Source of the DNA: Ornithinibacillus sp047228935
GTDB taxonomy: Bacteria > Bacillota > Bacilli > Bacillales > Amphibacillaceae
NCBI RefSeq assembly: GCF_047228935.1
Contig: NZ_JBFEGG010000004.1
Span: 62,001 to 126,000 of the forward strand
Direction: 5' to 3'
Length of the DNA: 64,000 bases
How positions within the stretch are numbered: position 1 is the stretch's first letter; the number at the start of each line of letters is the position of its first letter. Shown one piece after another: positions 51,101 through 58,647 of the stretch. Under the pieces are notes generated by a model. It saw only the letters and a list, made by a program, of their open reading frames with translations, did no database searches and was not told the origin of the DNA. A program made the position numbers and the translations under genes.

Positions 51101-51249
51101 ACGTGTAGAGGTTTAGTGTTTTTGGACACTCTACAAGCTAAAGATGTTATTTAAAAAACAAAGCCTACAGTAGTCATCTCATCCAATACAGGAATAAAGA
51201 CAATTATCTCACTAAACCTTGCTCTACTATGTCTAATTAATAAATTACA

Positions 51250-51803
51250 TTTGGTAGTTTAAAATAAACAGTTGCTAATCCAACGCCAAATTCGTTAAAA
51301 AATACTTTTGCTATTTCCATCAAAAATCCAATTAATTCTCAGGTTTTCTTCAATAGAATCCCGAGTTTTTATGCCATTACAATACAAATCAATATCTTTT
51401 CAATAGTTTTCTTATAAACATATTAAGACTTTATCCCTTGGCAATATAATTCACCCTGATTGCGGTTCAGTAATAAAAACAATTGTTGTTCAATATATAT
51501 TCGTTTTTTTTAAATAATCTCTTCTCGCCTTTGTCTATCTTCCGTCCCAAAACTATATTCCAACTCTGAAAAAATGGTGAAAAAACAGGTGAAAAACAGC
51601 GGGAAACGTTCAAAGTGGGGGTTCCGTATCAAAACCTTATTTTAACTCGAACGGTGGAATGCGGGTTTTTGATTGGTGAAAAAAGAAGCGTTTATTATAG
51701 TTGTACAAAAGCTGTCTAACTAAAATAAACATCTCTGAGTCAAAACGATTCAGACCCGGTTTTTGCGAAAATAAACATTTCCGATTTCCGGGTCTTTTTC
51801 ATG
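51250..51803. repeat. Right copy of the composite intergenic repeat
   Basis: Same three blocks as at 48727-49112: GTTTAAAATAAACAGTTGC near 51258; TTCAAAGTGGGGGTTCCGTA then CCTTATTTTAACTCGAACG at 51609-51660; and CTAAAATAAACATCTC with a terminator-like hairpin AGACCCGG / CCGGGTCT (51752-51759, 51788-51795) and TTTTT. The blocks are farther apart than in the left copy. The stretch 51101-52078 otherwise shows no gene, apart from a doubtful kinase-like fragment at 51161-51244. Confidence 0.8.
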
Positions 51804-52078
51804 TTTATCATGTTTTCCCGTTCAGAATAAATACATCTATTTGCAGGTACAAGACCAGAACAAGAAATGGTTAATTCTACTACTCCATATTCGTTAAAAA
51901 GTTAACTTTGTCACAAAAAATATAGAGTATAAAAGAATAAAATGTCATTGTGATGCTAAATATAATCAAAGAATTTAAAAAGCGACGGACACTACTATGG
52001 CCATGAGTTAATATAAATTAGAAATTTGTATTGCTGATATATAGAAACCATAGAGTAATATTAATGAGGTAATTTTTA

Positions 52079-52537
52079 ATGGTGCTAACAATAACCATCA
52101 TACTAACTATATTGGTAATTATCCTAGCATTTCGAACAAACTGTCTTCACAAACTAGAAGCAGTTGTACTTATTGTATTTATCTCTAATCTAGTTAATGA
52201 TATTTATAGTATGGGTGGCCTAAACCTTGGACTTATATCAACCTCTAATAATATGGATGAATTTTTTTCGTTTGTTGTAATCAGTGCAGTACTGGTACCA
52301 GCATTGATCACTTGGATGGTAGGATTCTTTTTATCCATTCGTAAACATAGATGGAAATATTTATTGATAGTAAACATTCCATTTTTCCTCGTTGCTTTAG
52401 AATATACAGCAGATTCTGTAGGAATTATGGAACATCATCAAATGTCAATGTGGATGTCATGGTTAGTCTGGTGTGTTGTTCTTCTTATTGTATTTCTTTT
52501 TAGACGTATTTATTTTTTCCTTTTGAAAGGAGTTTAA
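52079..52537 (+). CDS. Four-helix membrane protein, 152 residues, possibly CBO0543-like
   Basis: Function unknown. Four hydrophobic segments (about residues 2-20, 25-45, 60-85, 95-112, with a further one near 122-140). ATG preceded by GAGG at 9 nt. The spacing of helices and the pattern of a charged KHRWKY turn followed by a Glu (ALEYTADSVGI) and a Trp-rich helix (MSMWMSWLVWCVV) look like the next gene, suggesting tandem divergent copies. That family (CBO0543-type membrane proteins) is frequent in Bacillaceae and has no known role. Confidence 0.6.
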   Translation: MVLTITIILTILVIILAFRTNCLHKLEAVVLIVFISNLVNDIYSMGGLNLGLISTSNNMDEFFSFVVISAVLVPALITWMVGFFLSIRKHRWKYLLIVNIPFFLVALEYTADSVGIMEHHQMSMWMSWLVWCVVLLIVFLFRRIYFFLLKGV

Positions 52538-52540
52538 GAC

Positions 52541-53041
52541 ATGTTATTATTACCCGTCCATTTTGATGAAAATGAGTGGTTTGTAATAATCGTTCTTATT
52601 TCTCTTATCATTGGATTTATTGTATTCCGTATAGTATTACCATCCGTTATCACTGTAGCAATACTGATTTATTTTGCCTCAATAGGCAAATGGACGGATT
52701 ATGTTATAGGAATTAAATTTAAACAGTATCTGGCGCTCGACACATTCAAACAGGATTTATACGATTGGTTATGTTTAGGAATAGCCTATCCACTAGTAGG
52801 GTACTTTTTTGTGTATTTCATGGTTAGGTGGAAATTAAAGGGTATCTTTACAGTTATTTATATATTAGTTTGGTCAATCATGCTTGCATTTTCGGAATGG
52901 GTAGCTTCGTTATTTCACGTATTTATCTATATTGGATGGAATTTGATGTATTCCTTTATCGTATATTTGTCTGTTTTAACGTTATGTTTTTGCTACCTAA
53001 AGTTCATTCAACGATTGTATTATGAACTAATAGAAAAATAG
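52541..53041 (+). CDS. CBO0543-family-like membrane protein, 166 residues
   Basis: Five hydrophobic helices. The central pattern YPLVGYFFVYFMVRWKLKG ... AFSEWVASLFHVFIYIGWN..YSF recalls the CBO0543 family (a YP pair, then K-x-KGI, a conserved Glu-Trp, and a Trp-x(2-3)-SF end). ATG 4 bp after the preceding stop, with GAAAGGAG inside that gene, so the two are coupled. Both stop before a 342-bp gap (53042-53383) in which I see no gene or clear hairpin. Confidence 0.65.
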   Translation: MLLLPVHFDENEWFVIIVLISLIIGFIVFRIVLPSVITVAILIYFASIGKWTDYVIGIKFKQYLALDTFKQDLYDWLCLGIAYPLVGYFFVYFMVRWKLKGIFTVIYILVWSIMLAFSEWVASLFHVFIYIGWNLMYSFIVYLSVLTLCFCYLKFIQRLYYELIEK

Positions 53042-53383
53042 CGAATTTCTCACAATCACCTCAAAAGTTTGCCATCACTCTATCACTTATCAGAAGAATG
53101 CTTTCCTAATTTACTCTGCAATAATTATTACTAGGAATATCATTTTCCGGTTTGAATTTAGCTAGTTCTCTCTATGTTCTTTGTCCTACTTTTATCCATG
53201 TCATTACTTGGTTTTTGCTAAATGTGGTACAATATCAAAAGTGAAATTTTATATCTTTCTCCAGCTTCATATTTCTTTTTCTTTCCTAATAAAATTGACG
53301 CGGAATATAACTTGAAGTGTGGGAACTTAAATGAATTTATAAGCTTTTTCAGCTAAACTAGTAATGAGAGGATTTGAATATAT

Positions 53384-54355
53384 ATGAATGATAACTTTTG
53401 GCATGAGTTACCAAAACCATTTTATATACTAGCTCCAATGGAAGATGTAACAGATGTTGTTTTTCGTCATGTGGTTAGTGAAGCAGGAAGACCGGACGTG
53501 TTTTTTACTGAGTTTACAAATACGGAGAGTTATTGTCACCCAGACGGGATTCAGAGTGTGCGAGGGCGCTTAACTTTTACGGAGGATGAGCAGCCAATTG
53601 TAGCTCATATTTGGGGGGACAAGCCTGAATATTTCCGACAAATGAGTATCGGTATGGCGGAAATGGGGTTTAAAGGTATAGATATTAACATGGGCTGTCC
53701 AGTACCTAATGTAGCAGGGAATGGCAAGGGCTGTGGTCTTATCCGTCGTCCAGACGTAGCTGCTGAATTAATACAAGCTGCAAAGGCTGGAGGATTACCT
53801 GTAAGTGTTAAAACAAGGCTGGGCTATACAAAAGTAGAAGAATGGCGTGACTGGTTAACACACATATTAAAACAAGACATTGTAAATCTTTCTATTCACC
53901 TACGTACAAGAGCAGAAATGAGTAAGGTAGACGCTCATTGGGAGTTAATTCCCGAGATTAAAAAGCTTCGGGACGAGGTGGCACCAGATACACTTCTTAC
54001 TATCAATGGAGATATACCTGACCGTCAAACAGGGCAAAAGCTTGCGGAACAATATGGTGTTGATGGTGTTATGATTGGACGTGGCATTTTTAAAAATCCT
54101 TTTGCCTTTGAAAAAGAGAAGAAAGAACATAGTAGTAAGGAATTACTTGATCTTTTAAGATTGCATCTGGACCTCCATGATAACTATACGTCATTAAACT
54201 TACGTTCGTACAAGGCACTTCATCGATTTTTTAAGATATATATCCGTGAGTTTAAAGGTGCGGGTGAATTAAGAAATCAGTTGATGAACACAGAGTCTAC
54301 AGATGAGGCGCGTTCCTTGTTAGATGAATTTGAGTTAAGATATCTTAAAAACTAA
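53384..54355 (+). CDS. dus: tRNA-dihydrouridine synthase
   Basis: FMN-dependent TIM-barrel enzyme reducing uridine in the tRNA D-loop, 323 residues, closest in style to B. subtilis YfjN. Seen: LAPMEDVTDVVFR, DINMGCPVPNVAGNGKGCGLIRRP with the catalytic Cys near residue 101, SVKTRLGY, and NGDIPDRQTGQKL with the C-terminal helical tRNA-binding domain. ATG preceded by GAGAGG. Single-gene unit. Confidence 0.92.
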   Translation: MNDNFWHELPKPFYILAPMEDVTDVVFRHVVSEAGRPDVFFTEFTNTESYCHPDGIQSVRGRLTFTEDEQPIVAHIWGDKPEYFRQMSIGMAEMGFKGIDINMGCPVPNVAGNGKGCGLIRRPDVAAELIQAAKAGGLPVSVKTRLGYTKVEEWRDWLTHILKQDIVNLSIHLRTRAEMSKVDAHWELIPEIKKLRDEVAPDTLLTINGDIPDRQTGQKLAEQYGVDGVMIGRGIFKNPFAFEKEKKEHSSKELLDLLRLHLDLHDNYTSLNLRSYKALHRFFKIYIREFKGAGELRNQLMNTESTDEARSLLDEFELRYLKN

Positions 54356-54395
54356 TTATTAATTGAAAACAAGCATTTTCTAAGAAAACAACAAA

Positions 54396-54424
54396 TTGAC
54401 TTTCTTAATTAAACAAAATATAAT
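54396..54424 (+). promoter_or_regulatory. Sigma-A promoter of the ABC-F leader
   Basis: TTGACT (54396-54401), 17 nt, TATAAT (54419-54424). Transcription would start near 54431, giving a leader of about 440 nt before the ABC-F start codon. Confidence 0.85.
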
Positions 54425-54454
54425 ACTAACTGTAACTTAACGTTAAGGAGGATT

Positions 54455-54475
54455 ATGAAAAAGTGTATTCAATAA
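54455..54475 (+). CDS. Leader peptide 1 (MKKCIQ)
   Basis: ATG 54455 directly after AAGGAGG, six codons then TAA. It lies about 25 nt inside the transcript and just upstream of the first attenuator hairpins. Such short well-translated frames before ABC-F and erm genes sense drug-stalled ribosomes. Confidence 0.6.
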   Translation: MKKCIQ

Positions 54476-54521
54476 GACTACGTTTCCCAACTTTGAACCA
54501 GTAATTTAATACGGTCAAAGG

Positions 54522-54566
54522 CTCTGTTTGTGAGACAGAGTTAATGGGATTAGTCTGTCCTTTTTT
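54522..54566 (+). terminator. Attenuator 1: two mutually exclusive hairpins with terminator
   Basis: Hairpin A: CTCTGT/ACAGAG (54522-54527, 54535-54540). Hairpin B: GACAGA/TCTGTC (54534-54539, 54554-54559) extended by TAAT/ATTA and followed by CTTTTTT, a terminator. They share ACAGA, so only one can form. Confidence 0.65.
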
Positions 54567-54596
54567 AATAATCTTCGTAAAATATAAATTCAAATG

Positions 54597-54629
54597 AAGA
54601 AAGGCGGATTTTCTGCCTTTCTTTTTTTT
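54597..54629 (+). terminator. Terminator 2 in the ABC-F leader
   Basis: Perfect 9-bp stem AAGAAAGGC / GCCTTTCTT (54597-54605, 54615-54623) followed by TTTTTT. Confidence 0.85.
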
Positions 54630-54705
54630 GTTTTGATTCCCCTTTTTGAGGGTGATGCGGTATTTAACCTAACAAAATTATTATGTAGACACATCCCTTT
54701 ACTCT

Positions 54706-54740
54706 AACTCACAGGCAGACGTCTGTGAGTTTTATTTTTA
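54706..54740 (+). terminator. Terminator 3 in the ABC-F leader
   Basis: Perfect 9-bp stem AACTCACAG / CTGTGAGTT (54706-54714, 54723-54731) followed by TTATTTTTAT. Confidence 0.75.
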
Positions 54741-54767
54741 TAGAAATAAAGATAGGAGGGAAGTTCT

Positions 54768-54791
54768 ATGCAATTACTATTATTCTTTTAA
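54768..54791 (+). CDS. Leader peptide 2 (MQLLLFF)
   Basis: ATG 54768 after AGGAGGG, seven codons then TAA. The hydrophobic, Leu/Phe-rich peptide recalls the short macrolide-sensing leader of msrD (MYLIFM). Two overlapping hairpins follow directly (54795-54821 and 54819-54843), the second ending about 20 nt before the ABC-F ribosome site. Confidence 0.65.
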   Translation: MQLLLFF

Positions 54792-54794
54792 TAC

Positions 54795-54843
54795 ACGAGC
54801 TTTTGATTATTCAATGCTCGTATCGATTCAAGCTATCGGTACG
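54795..54843 (+). promoter_or_regulatory. Alternative hairpins between leader peptide 2 and the ABC-F gene
   Basis: ACGAGC/GCTCGT (54795-54800, 54816-54821) competes with CGTATCGAT/ATCGGTACG (54819-54827, 54835-54843; one G-T pair) for CGT at 54819-54821. No T-run follows, so control here would be translational. Confidence 0.5.
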
Positions 54844-54875
54844 AAATAAATAACAATATTTCGGGAGGTAGCAAT

Positions 54876-56330
54876 ATGGAACAAATTTGTTTCGAGTTAG
54901 AAAATATAGAAGTGAATTTTTTAGATAAAGAGATATTAAAAATGGAAAGACTGGCGGTACATCAATTTGACCGCATCGGTATAGTTGGTGAAAATGGTGC
55001 AGGGAAGAGTACCTTGCTGAAGTTACTAGCTGGTGAGATTCAACCAACAAAAGGTAAAGTGAATAGACATGTTGATTTTGGTTATTTCGAACAAATGGAA
55101 CCACCTGTTAAGAGAGAAGCTGATCCGAAATTACTTGGGAAATTACACGTCCCTAAAGAAATGGAAGGCTTAAGTGGAGGGGAACAGACGAGACTAAAAT
55201 TAGCTCAGCTGTTTAGTAATTATTACGAGGCATTGTTAATGGATGAGCCTACTACCCATTTGGACCAGGATGGAATTGCTTATTTATTTGAAGAACTACG
55301 TTATTATTATGGAGCCCTTGTCCTGATTAGCCATGATCGTGCGGTATTAGATGAACTAGTTACGACGATATGGGAGGTTAGTGACGGGAAGGTAATCGTT
55401 TATTCGGGAAATTATTCTGATTATGTAGCTCAAAAGCAACTTGAACGAGAACAACAAGCTCAAGCATATGAACAGTACGAGAAGGAAAAGTCTCGCCTAG
55501 AAAAAGCTGCTCAGGAAAAAATGAGAAAGGCTAGTAAAGTTGCACAAGCTGGTAAGATGACCAAAAGGGAAGCAAATGCAAAGCCTAACAAGACGTTTAT
55601 GACCAAATCAAAAGGTACGAGTCAAAAGGCGATGGCCCGTGCAGCAAAAGCTATCGAACAGCGAATGGAGAAGTTAGAGGAAGTAGAAGCAGTTCCAGGC
55701 GAAAGACCGATTGTCTTTCATCAATCAAAAGCATTGGAACTCCATAATAAGGTACCGGTTATGGCTAATCAACTTACCGTTTTAGCTGGTGAAAAAATAT
55801 TATTGGAAGATGTTAGCTTTCAACTACCACTAGGGAAGAAAATTGCCATCACAGGACCAAACGGTAGCGGGAAGAGTACACTTTTGCAATATATCATGAA
55901 GGAAGAAGAAGGAATAACCATATCACCTAAAGCGAAGTTCGGTTATTTCCGACAAATGAGTTATCAATTTTCAACGGATGAAACAGTTTTACAATTTTTA
56001 AAAAATCGTTCAGATTATGAAGAAGGTTTTTTACGGAGTGTATTACACTCTATGCTGTTCGTTGGTAATGACATTCAGAAACAAGTGAAATCTTTAAGTG
56101 GTGGAGAGGCTATTAGGCTGCAACTTTGTCATTTATTTTTAGGTAGATATAACATCTTATTACTAGATGAACCAACTAATTTCTTAGATATTCGTGCGAT
56201 TGAGGCGTTAGAAAGATTTGTTGCTTCCTATGATGGAACGATAATCTTTGTGTCGCATGACAAGCAATTCATTAAGAATGTAGCAGATATCCAGTTTAAA
56301 ATTGTAGATAAAAAGCTCACTCAACAGTAA
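54876..56330 (+). CDS. Antibiotic-resistance-type ABC-F protein, Msr-like
   Basis: Twin-ATPase protein without membrane segments that acts on the ribosome, 484 residues (Msr(A) is about 488). Seen: first Walker A GENGAGKSTLL, signature LSGGEQTRLKLAQ, Walker B LLMDEPTTHLD; a long charged interdomain linker (about 180-275, the antibiotic-resistance domain), with AKAIEQRMEKLEEVE close to the Msr linker; second Walker A GPNGSGKSTLL, SLSGGEAIRLQ, LLLDEPTNFLDIRAIEALE. These features match Msr better than Vga/Lsa. Start after CGGGAGGT. The 520-bp leader with two peptides and three terminators fits drug-inducible expression. Antibiotic specificity (macrolide/streptogramin B or others) is inferred. 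Confidence 0.85.
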   Translation: MEQICFELENIEVNFLDKEILKMERLAVHQFDRIGIVGENGAGKSTLLKLLAGEIQPTKGKVNRHVDFGYFEQMEPPVKREADPKLLGKLHVPKEMEGLSGGEQTRLKLAQLFSNYYEALLMDEPTTHLDQDGIAYLFEELRYYYGALVLISHDRAVLDELVTTIWEVSDGKVIVYSGNYSDYVAQKQLEREQQAQAYEQYEKEKSRLEKAAQEKMRKASKVAQAGKMTKREANAKPNKTFMTKSKGTSQKAMARAAKAIEQRMEKLEEVEAVPGERPIVFHQSKALELHNKVPVMANQLTVLAGEKILLEDVSFQLPLGKKIAITGPNGSGKSTLLQYIMKEEEGITISPKAKFGYFRQMSYQFSTDETVLQFLKNRSDYEEGFLRSVLHSMLFVGNDIQKQVKSLSGGEAIRLQLCHLFLGRYNILLLDEPTNFLDIRAIEALERFVASYDGTIIFVSHDKQFIKNVADIQFKIVDKKLTQQ

Positions 56331-56569
56331 AGAAGAGGCTGGGACATAACAAAATTGTACAGAAGTAAAGCCGAATGATTCACCATACTAGCACCGGAAA
56401 TATACGGAGACTCCAGCGGGAGGAAAGGCATCGGTGAGACCCCGCAAGTGCGTTAGCACGAGGAGGCTCACCAGCCGCCCGCGGAAAGCGTAGTATATTT
56501 CCGGTGCGTCGTAGGTGCACTACATTCGGTTATTCGTTTGACTAAAAAACTTTTGTCCCAGCCTCTTCT
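56331..56569. repeat. Bacillaceae-type GC-rich intergenic element, copy 2, inside an outer GAGGCTGGGAC inverted repeat
   Basis: Outer perfect 15-bp inverted repeat AGAAGAGGCTGGGAC (56331-56345) and complement (56555-56569). Inside, CCGAATG/CATTCGG (56371-56377, 56523-56529) and a perfect 15-bp pair GCACCGGAAATATAC (56391-56405) / complement (56493-56507). Core: GACTCCAGCGGGA, GAGACCCCGC, hairpin GTGC-GTTA-GCAC, GAGGAGGCTCACCAGCCGCC, CGCGGAAAGCG. The core matches copy 1 at 29482-29639, but the outer stem sequence is entirely different. It sits between the ABC-F gene and the convergent HMA gene and probably also terminates both. Confidence 0.88.
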
Positions 56570-56580
56570 TATTAGCTGTA

Positions 56581-56820
56581 CTATATCGTCGTCTCCGATT
56601 TACTTTGAATATTTTCAGCCGTAAATCCCATTTTATTTATCCTATTAACGATTTCAGAAATGCTTGTTAAATCACGATTGAATGTGACAGTGCCATTTTC
56701 TGTTTCATAGTTAACACTTACTTCGGCTACTCCAACTAGTTTTGAAAGAGATTTCTCTACCTTTTTTGGGCAATCTGGACAATGCATTCCTTTTATATCT
56801 ATGTAAATTGTTTCATTCAT
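56581..56820 (-). CDS. Heavy-metal-associated (HMA) domain protein, CopZ-like
   Basis: Small soluble metal-binding protein of 79 residues with a ferredoxin-like HMA fold. Seen: metal motif GMHCPDCPKKVEKSL (Cys14 and Cys17; CopZ itself has M.CxxC with a different spacer), VAEVSVNYETENGTVTF, and a terminal KMGFTAENI. ATG 56820 chosen because AAAGGTGGTG is properly spaced; GTG at 56832 is within that site. Copper(I) is the likely ligand. It is divergent from the Cys-rich regulator and YtkA-like lipoprotein genes, with a 336-bp gap between. Confidence 0.82.
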   Translation of the reverse strand: MNETIYIDIKGMHCPDCPKKVEKSLSKLVGVAEVSVNYETENGTVTFNRDLTSISEIVNRINKMGFTAENIQSKSETTI

Positions 56821-57050
56821 TCTGTTCACCACCTTTGTTATTAGACGAATTTTTCATGCCTCTATTTCATTCTACTGTGAGTTAAAGGAATATATGAAAA
56901 GGAATTCCAATTATAAGTTGCTTCCATTATTGATATAACGTATGTTTGATTTTGTTAAATATAATCAACAATTGAATTATAGAAATTAAACTTACTTATT
57001 TTTGAATAATTCATGAACATTTATGGGATTAATAATGTTTTCACACTTTA

Positions 57051-57080
57051 TTCACATGAATTATATTGAATAATTATAGT
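57051..57080 (+). promoter_or_regulatory. Possible promoter of the Cys-rich regulator operon
   Basis: TTCACA (57051-57056), 18 nt, TATAGT (57075-57080), about 75 bp before the start codon. The gap 56833-57156 shows no gene; a second TTCACA copy lies at 57039-57044. Confidence 0.4.
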
Positions 57081-57156
57081 AGTGCTGATACATTCTTGTT
57101 AGAAGTTGTTATTTTTTGTTAAGAATAGTTATGAGAGTTAGGAGGCAGGAATTAAT

Positions 57157-57744
57157 ATGTTACCACTCGAACGTCAAAAACGTATTAAAGAATTAGTGTT
57201 AGAACATCATACTATGAAAATCTCAGATCTAAGTAAGGTAATCGGTGTATCCGAGATGACGATTCATAGGGATTTAAAACCGTTAATTGATGAAGGGTTT
57301 CTGTTAAAGACGTTTGGTGGTGTTACACTAGCAAACAATAACAATAATAAAAAATCATCTTCAGATGAATGTATTCTATGCAACCGTAAAGTAAATGAAC
57401 GTTTGGCATACCGCTTATTCATGCCTAAGAACAAAATTGAAGTTGCGTGTTGTGCTCATTGTGGACTTCTCCGTACTCGTCAATTAGGTGATCAAGTAAT
57501 TCAATCGATTTGTCCTGACTTTTTTAGACAGACAACGATTAGTGCACCATTGGCTTGGTATGTTATGGATACTACGGTTGAGATGGGCTGCTGTCAACCA
57601 CAGATTTTAACTTTTGAGTGGAAGGAACATGCCGATAATTTCGTGAAAGGCTTTGGAGGAAGCGTTTATAGTTTTAGTGAAGCTTTGGATGCTATTTTTC
57701 AAAAGATGAGTGGACATGATTCAAGCTGTAGTAATCATCAATAA
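57157..57744 (+). CDS. DeoR-type HTH regulator fused to a cysteine-rich (NosL-like) metal-site domain
   Basis: 195 residues. Residues 1-58 are a DeoR-family winged helix (LPLERQKRIKELV, ISDLSKVIGVSEMTIHRDLKPL, FGGVTL). After a poly-Asn linker (60-64), residues 70-180 carry cysteine motifs C72xxC75, C98-C99-xx-C102, C119 and C145-C146-x-P, with a GFGG-x-VYSF end that resembles NosL-type copper-binding proteins. The sugar-phosphate-binding domain of ordinary DeoR proteins is absent. The C-terminus SGHDSSCSNHQ adds further possible ligands. It is followed 48 bp downstream by a His-rich YtkA-like lipoprotein and is divergent from an HMA protein, so a copper-responsive regulator is the best guess. 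NosL similarity is from pattern, not alignment. Confidence 0.75.
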   Translation: MLPLERQKRIKELVLEHHTMKISDLSKVIGVSEMTIHRDLKPLIDEGFLLKTFGGVTLANNNNNKKSSSDECILCNRKVNERLAYRLFMPKNKIEVACCAHCGLLRTRQLGDQVIQSICPDFFRQTTISAPLAWYVMDTTVEMGCCQPQILTFEWKEHADNFVKGFGGSVYSFSEALDAIFQKMSGHDSSCSNHQ

Positions 57745-57792
57745 AAGTATAAACAACTATTGTTTATTTAGAATAAATGGAGGATTTAAAAT

Positions 57793-58560
57793 ATGAAAAA
57801 ATATATTGGAATACTGATGTTTGCATTGATTGTAGTGGCTTTAGCCGCATGTGGTAAGGATGAGGGAAATACGGAAGTGGAAGAAGAAGTTGGGGTGCTA
57901 GAAGTTGATTTTCAATTACCTGAAACAGCTGAGGCTGGAGAAAAGGTGGAATTAACAGCTATCGTTACATATGGTGATAACAAAGTAACTGATGCGGATG
58001 AAATGGAATTTGAATATTGGATGCAAGGTAATGAAGATGAAACAACAACTGTTGAGGCAACTAACAATGCGGATGGAACATACACTGCAGAAATAAGCTT
58101 TGATACAGATGGAGTTTATGAAATTTATGCTCATACTACAGCAAGAGATATGCATACGATGCCTAAGAAATCCATTACAATTGGTGAAGGTCATGCAGCT
58201 CATCATGAGGAAGAACATCACGATGATGAAGGAAGCCATGAACATGGACATAGCCATAGCCATACAGAAGGCTTTGCTATGCACTTTATTGAGCTTGAAG
58301 ATGTACAAGTAAATGAAGAAGTCGAACTTGGATTACATTTAGAAATGAATAATGAACCTCTTGAAGGGGCAAGAGTTCGCTATCAAATAAATAAAGATGG
58401 AACGGAAGAGTATGCTTGGGTTGATACAGAAGAGTCAGCTCCTGGAGAATATAGTAATTCGCATTCCTTTAATACTGCAGGAACGTACACAATTGTTATT
58501 CATGTTGAGAATGATGAGGGCCTGCATGAGCATGAGGAACACACGATAGAAGTAAAATAA
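57793..58560 (+). CDS. YtkA/FixH-like lipoprotein with His-rich metal-binding linker
   Basis: Extracytoplasmic lipoprotein, 255 residues. Lipobox ALAAC with Cys20. Two YtkA-like immunoglobulin-type domains (about 35-128, VDFQLPETAEAGEKVELTA; and 160-255, VNEEVELGLHLEMNNEPLEGARVRYQ in part) are joined by a His/Glu/Asp-rich linker (about 133-157, including HHEEEHHDDEGSHEHGHSHSH split over its length) that must bind metal. Related YtkA/FixH proteins are associated with cytochrome oxidase and copper delivery. ATG after TGGAGG; operon with the Cys-rich regulator. Confidence 0.82.
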   Translation: MKKYIGILMFALIVVALAACGKDEGNTEVEEEVGVLEVDFQLPETAEAGEKVELTAIVTYGDNKVTDADEMEFEYWMQGNEDETTTVEATNNADGTYTAEISFDTDGVYEIYAHTTARDMHTMPKKSITIGEGHAAHHEEEHHDDEGSHEHGHSHSHTEGFAMHFIELEDVQVNEEVELGLHLEMNNEPLEGARVRYQINKDGTEEYAWVDTEESAPGEYSNSHSFNTAGTYTIVIHVENDEGLHEHEEHTIEVK

Positions 58561-58583
58561 ATATGTCGTCATGAACTCGGAAC

Positions 58584-58620
58584 AAGTGAAAGCCTAATAG
58601 GAAGCTTTCACTTTTCTTTT
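58584..58620 (+). terminator. Terminator after the YtkA-like gene
   Basis: Perfect 10-bp stem AAGTGAAAGC / GCTTTCACTT (58584-58593, 58604-58613), then TTCTTTT. Confidence 0.87.
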
Positions 58621-58647
58621 ATAATAATAAATCGGGAGGTAACGAAA

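Noticed and set aside
48720..51803. CRISPR array in the repeat-rich accessory region
   Set aside because: The repeats are few, long and unevenly spaced, and there are no cas genes. The phased repeats at 5354 and 20608 also lack variable spacers of CRISPR size.
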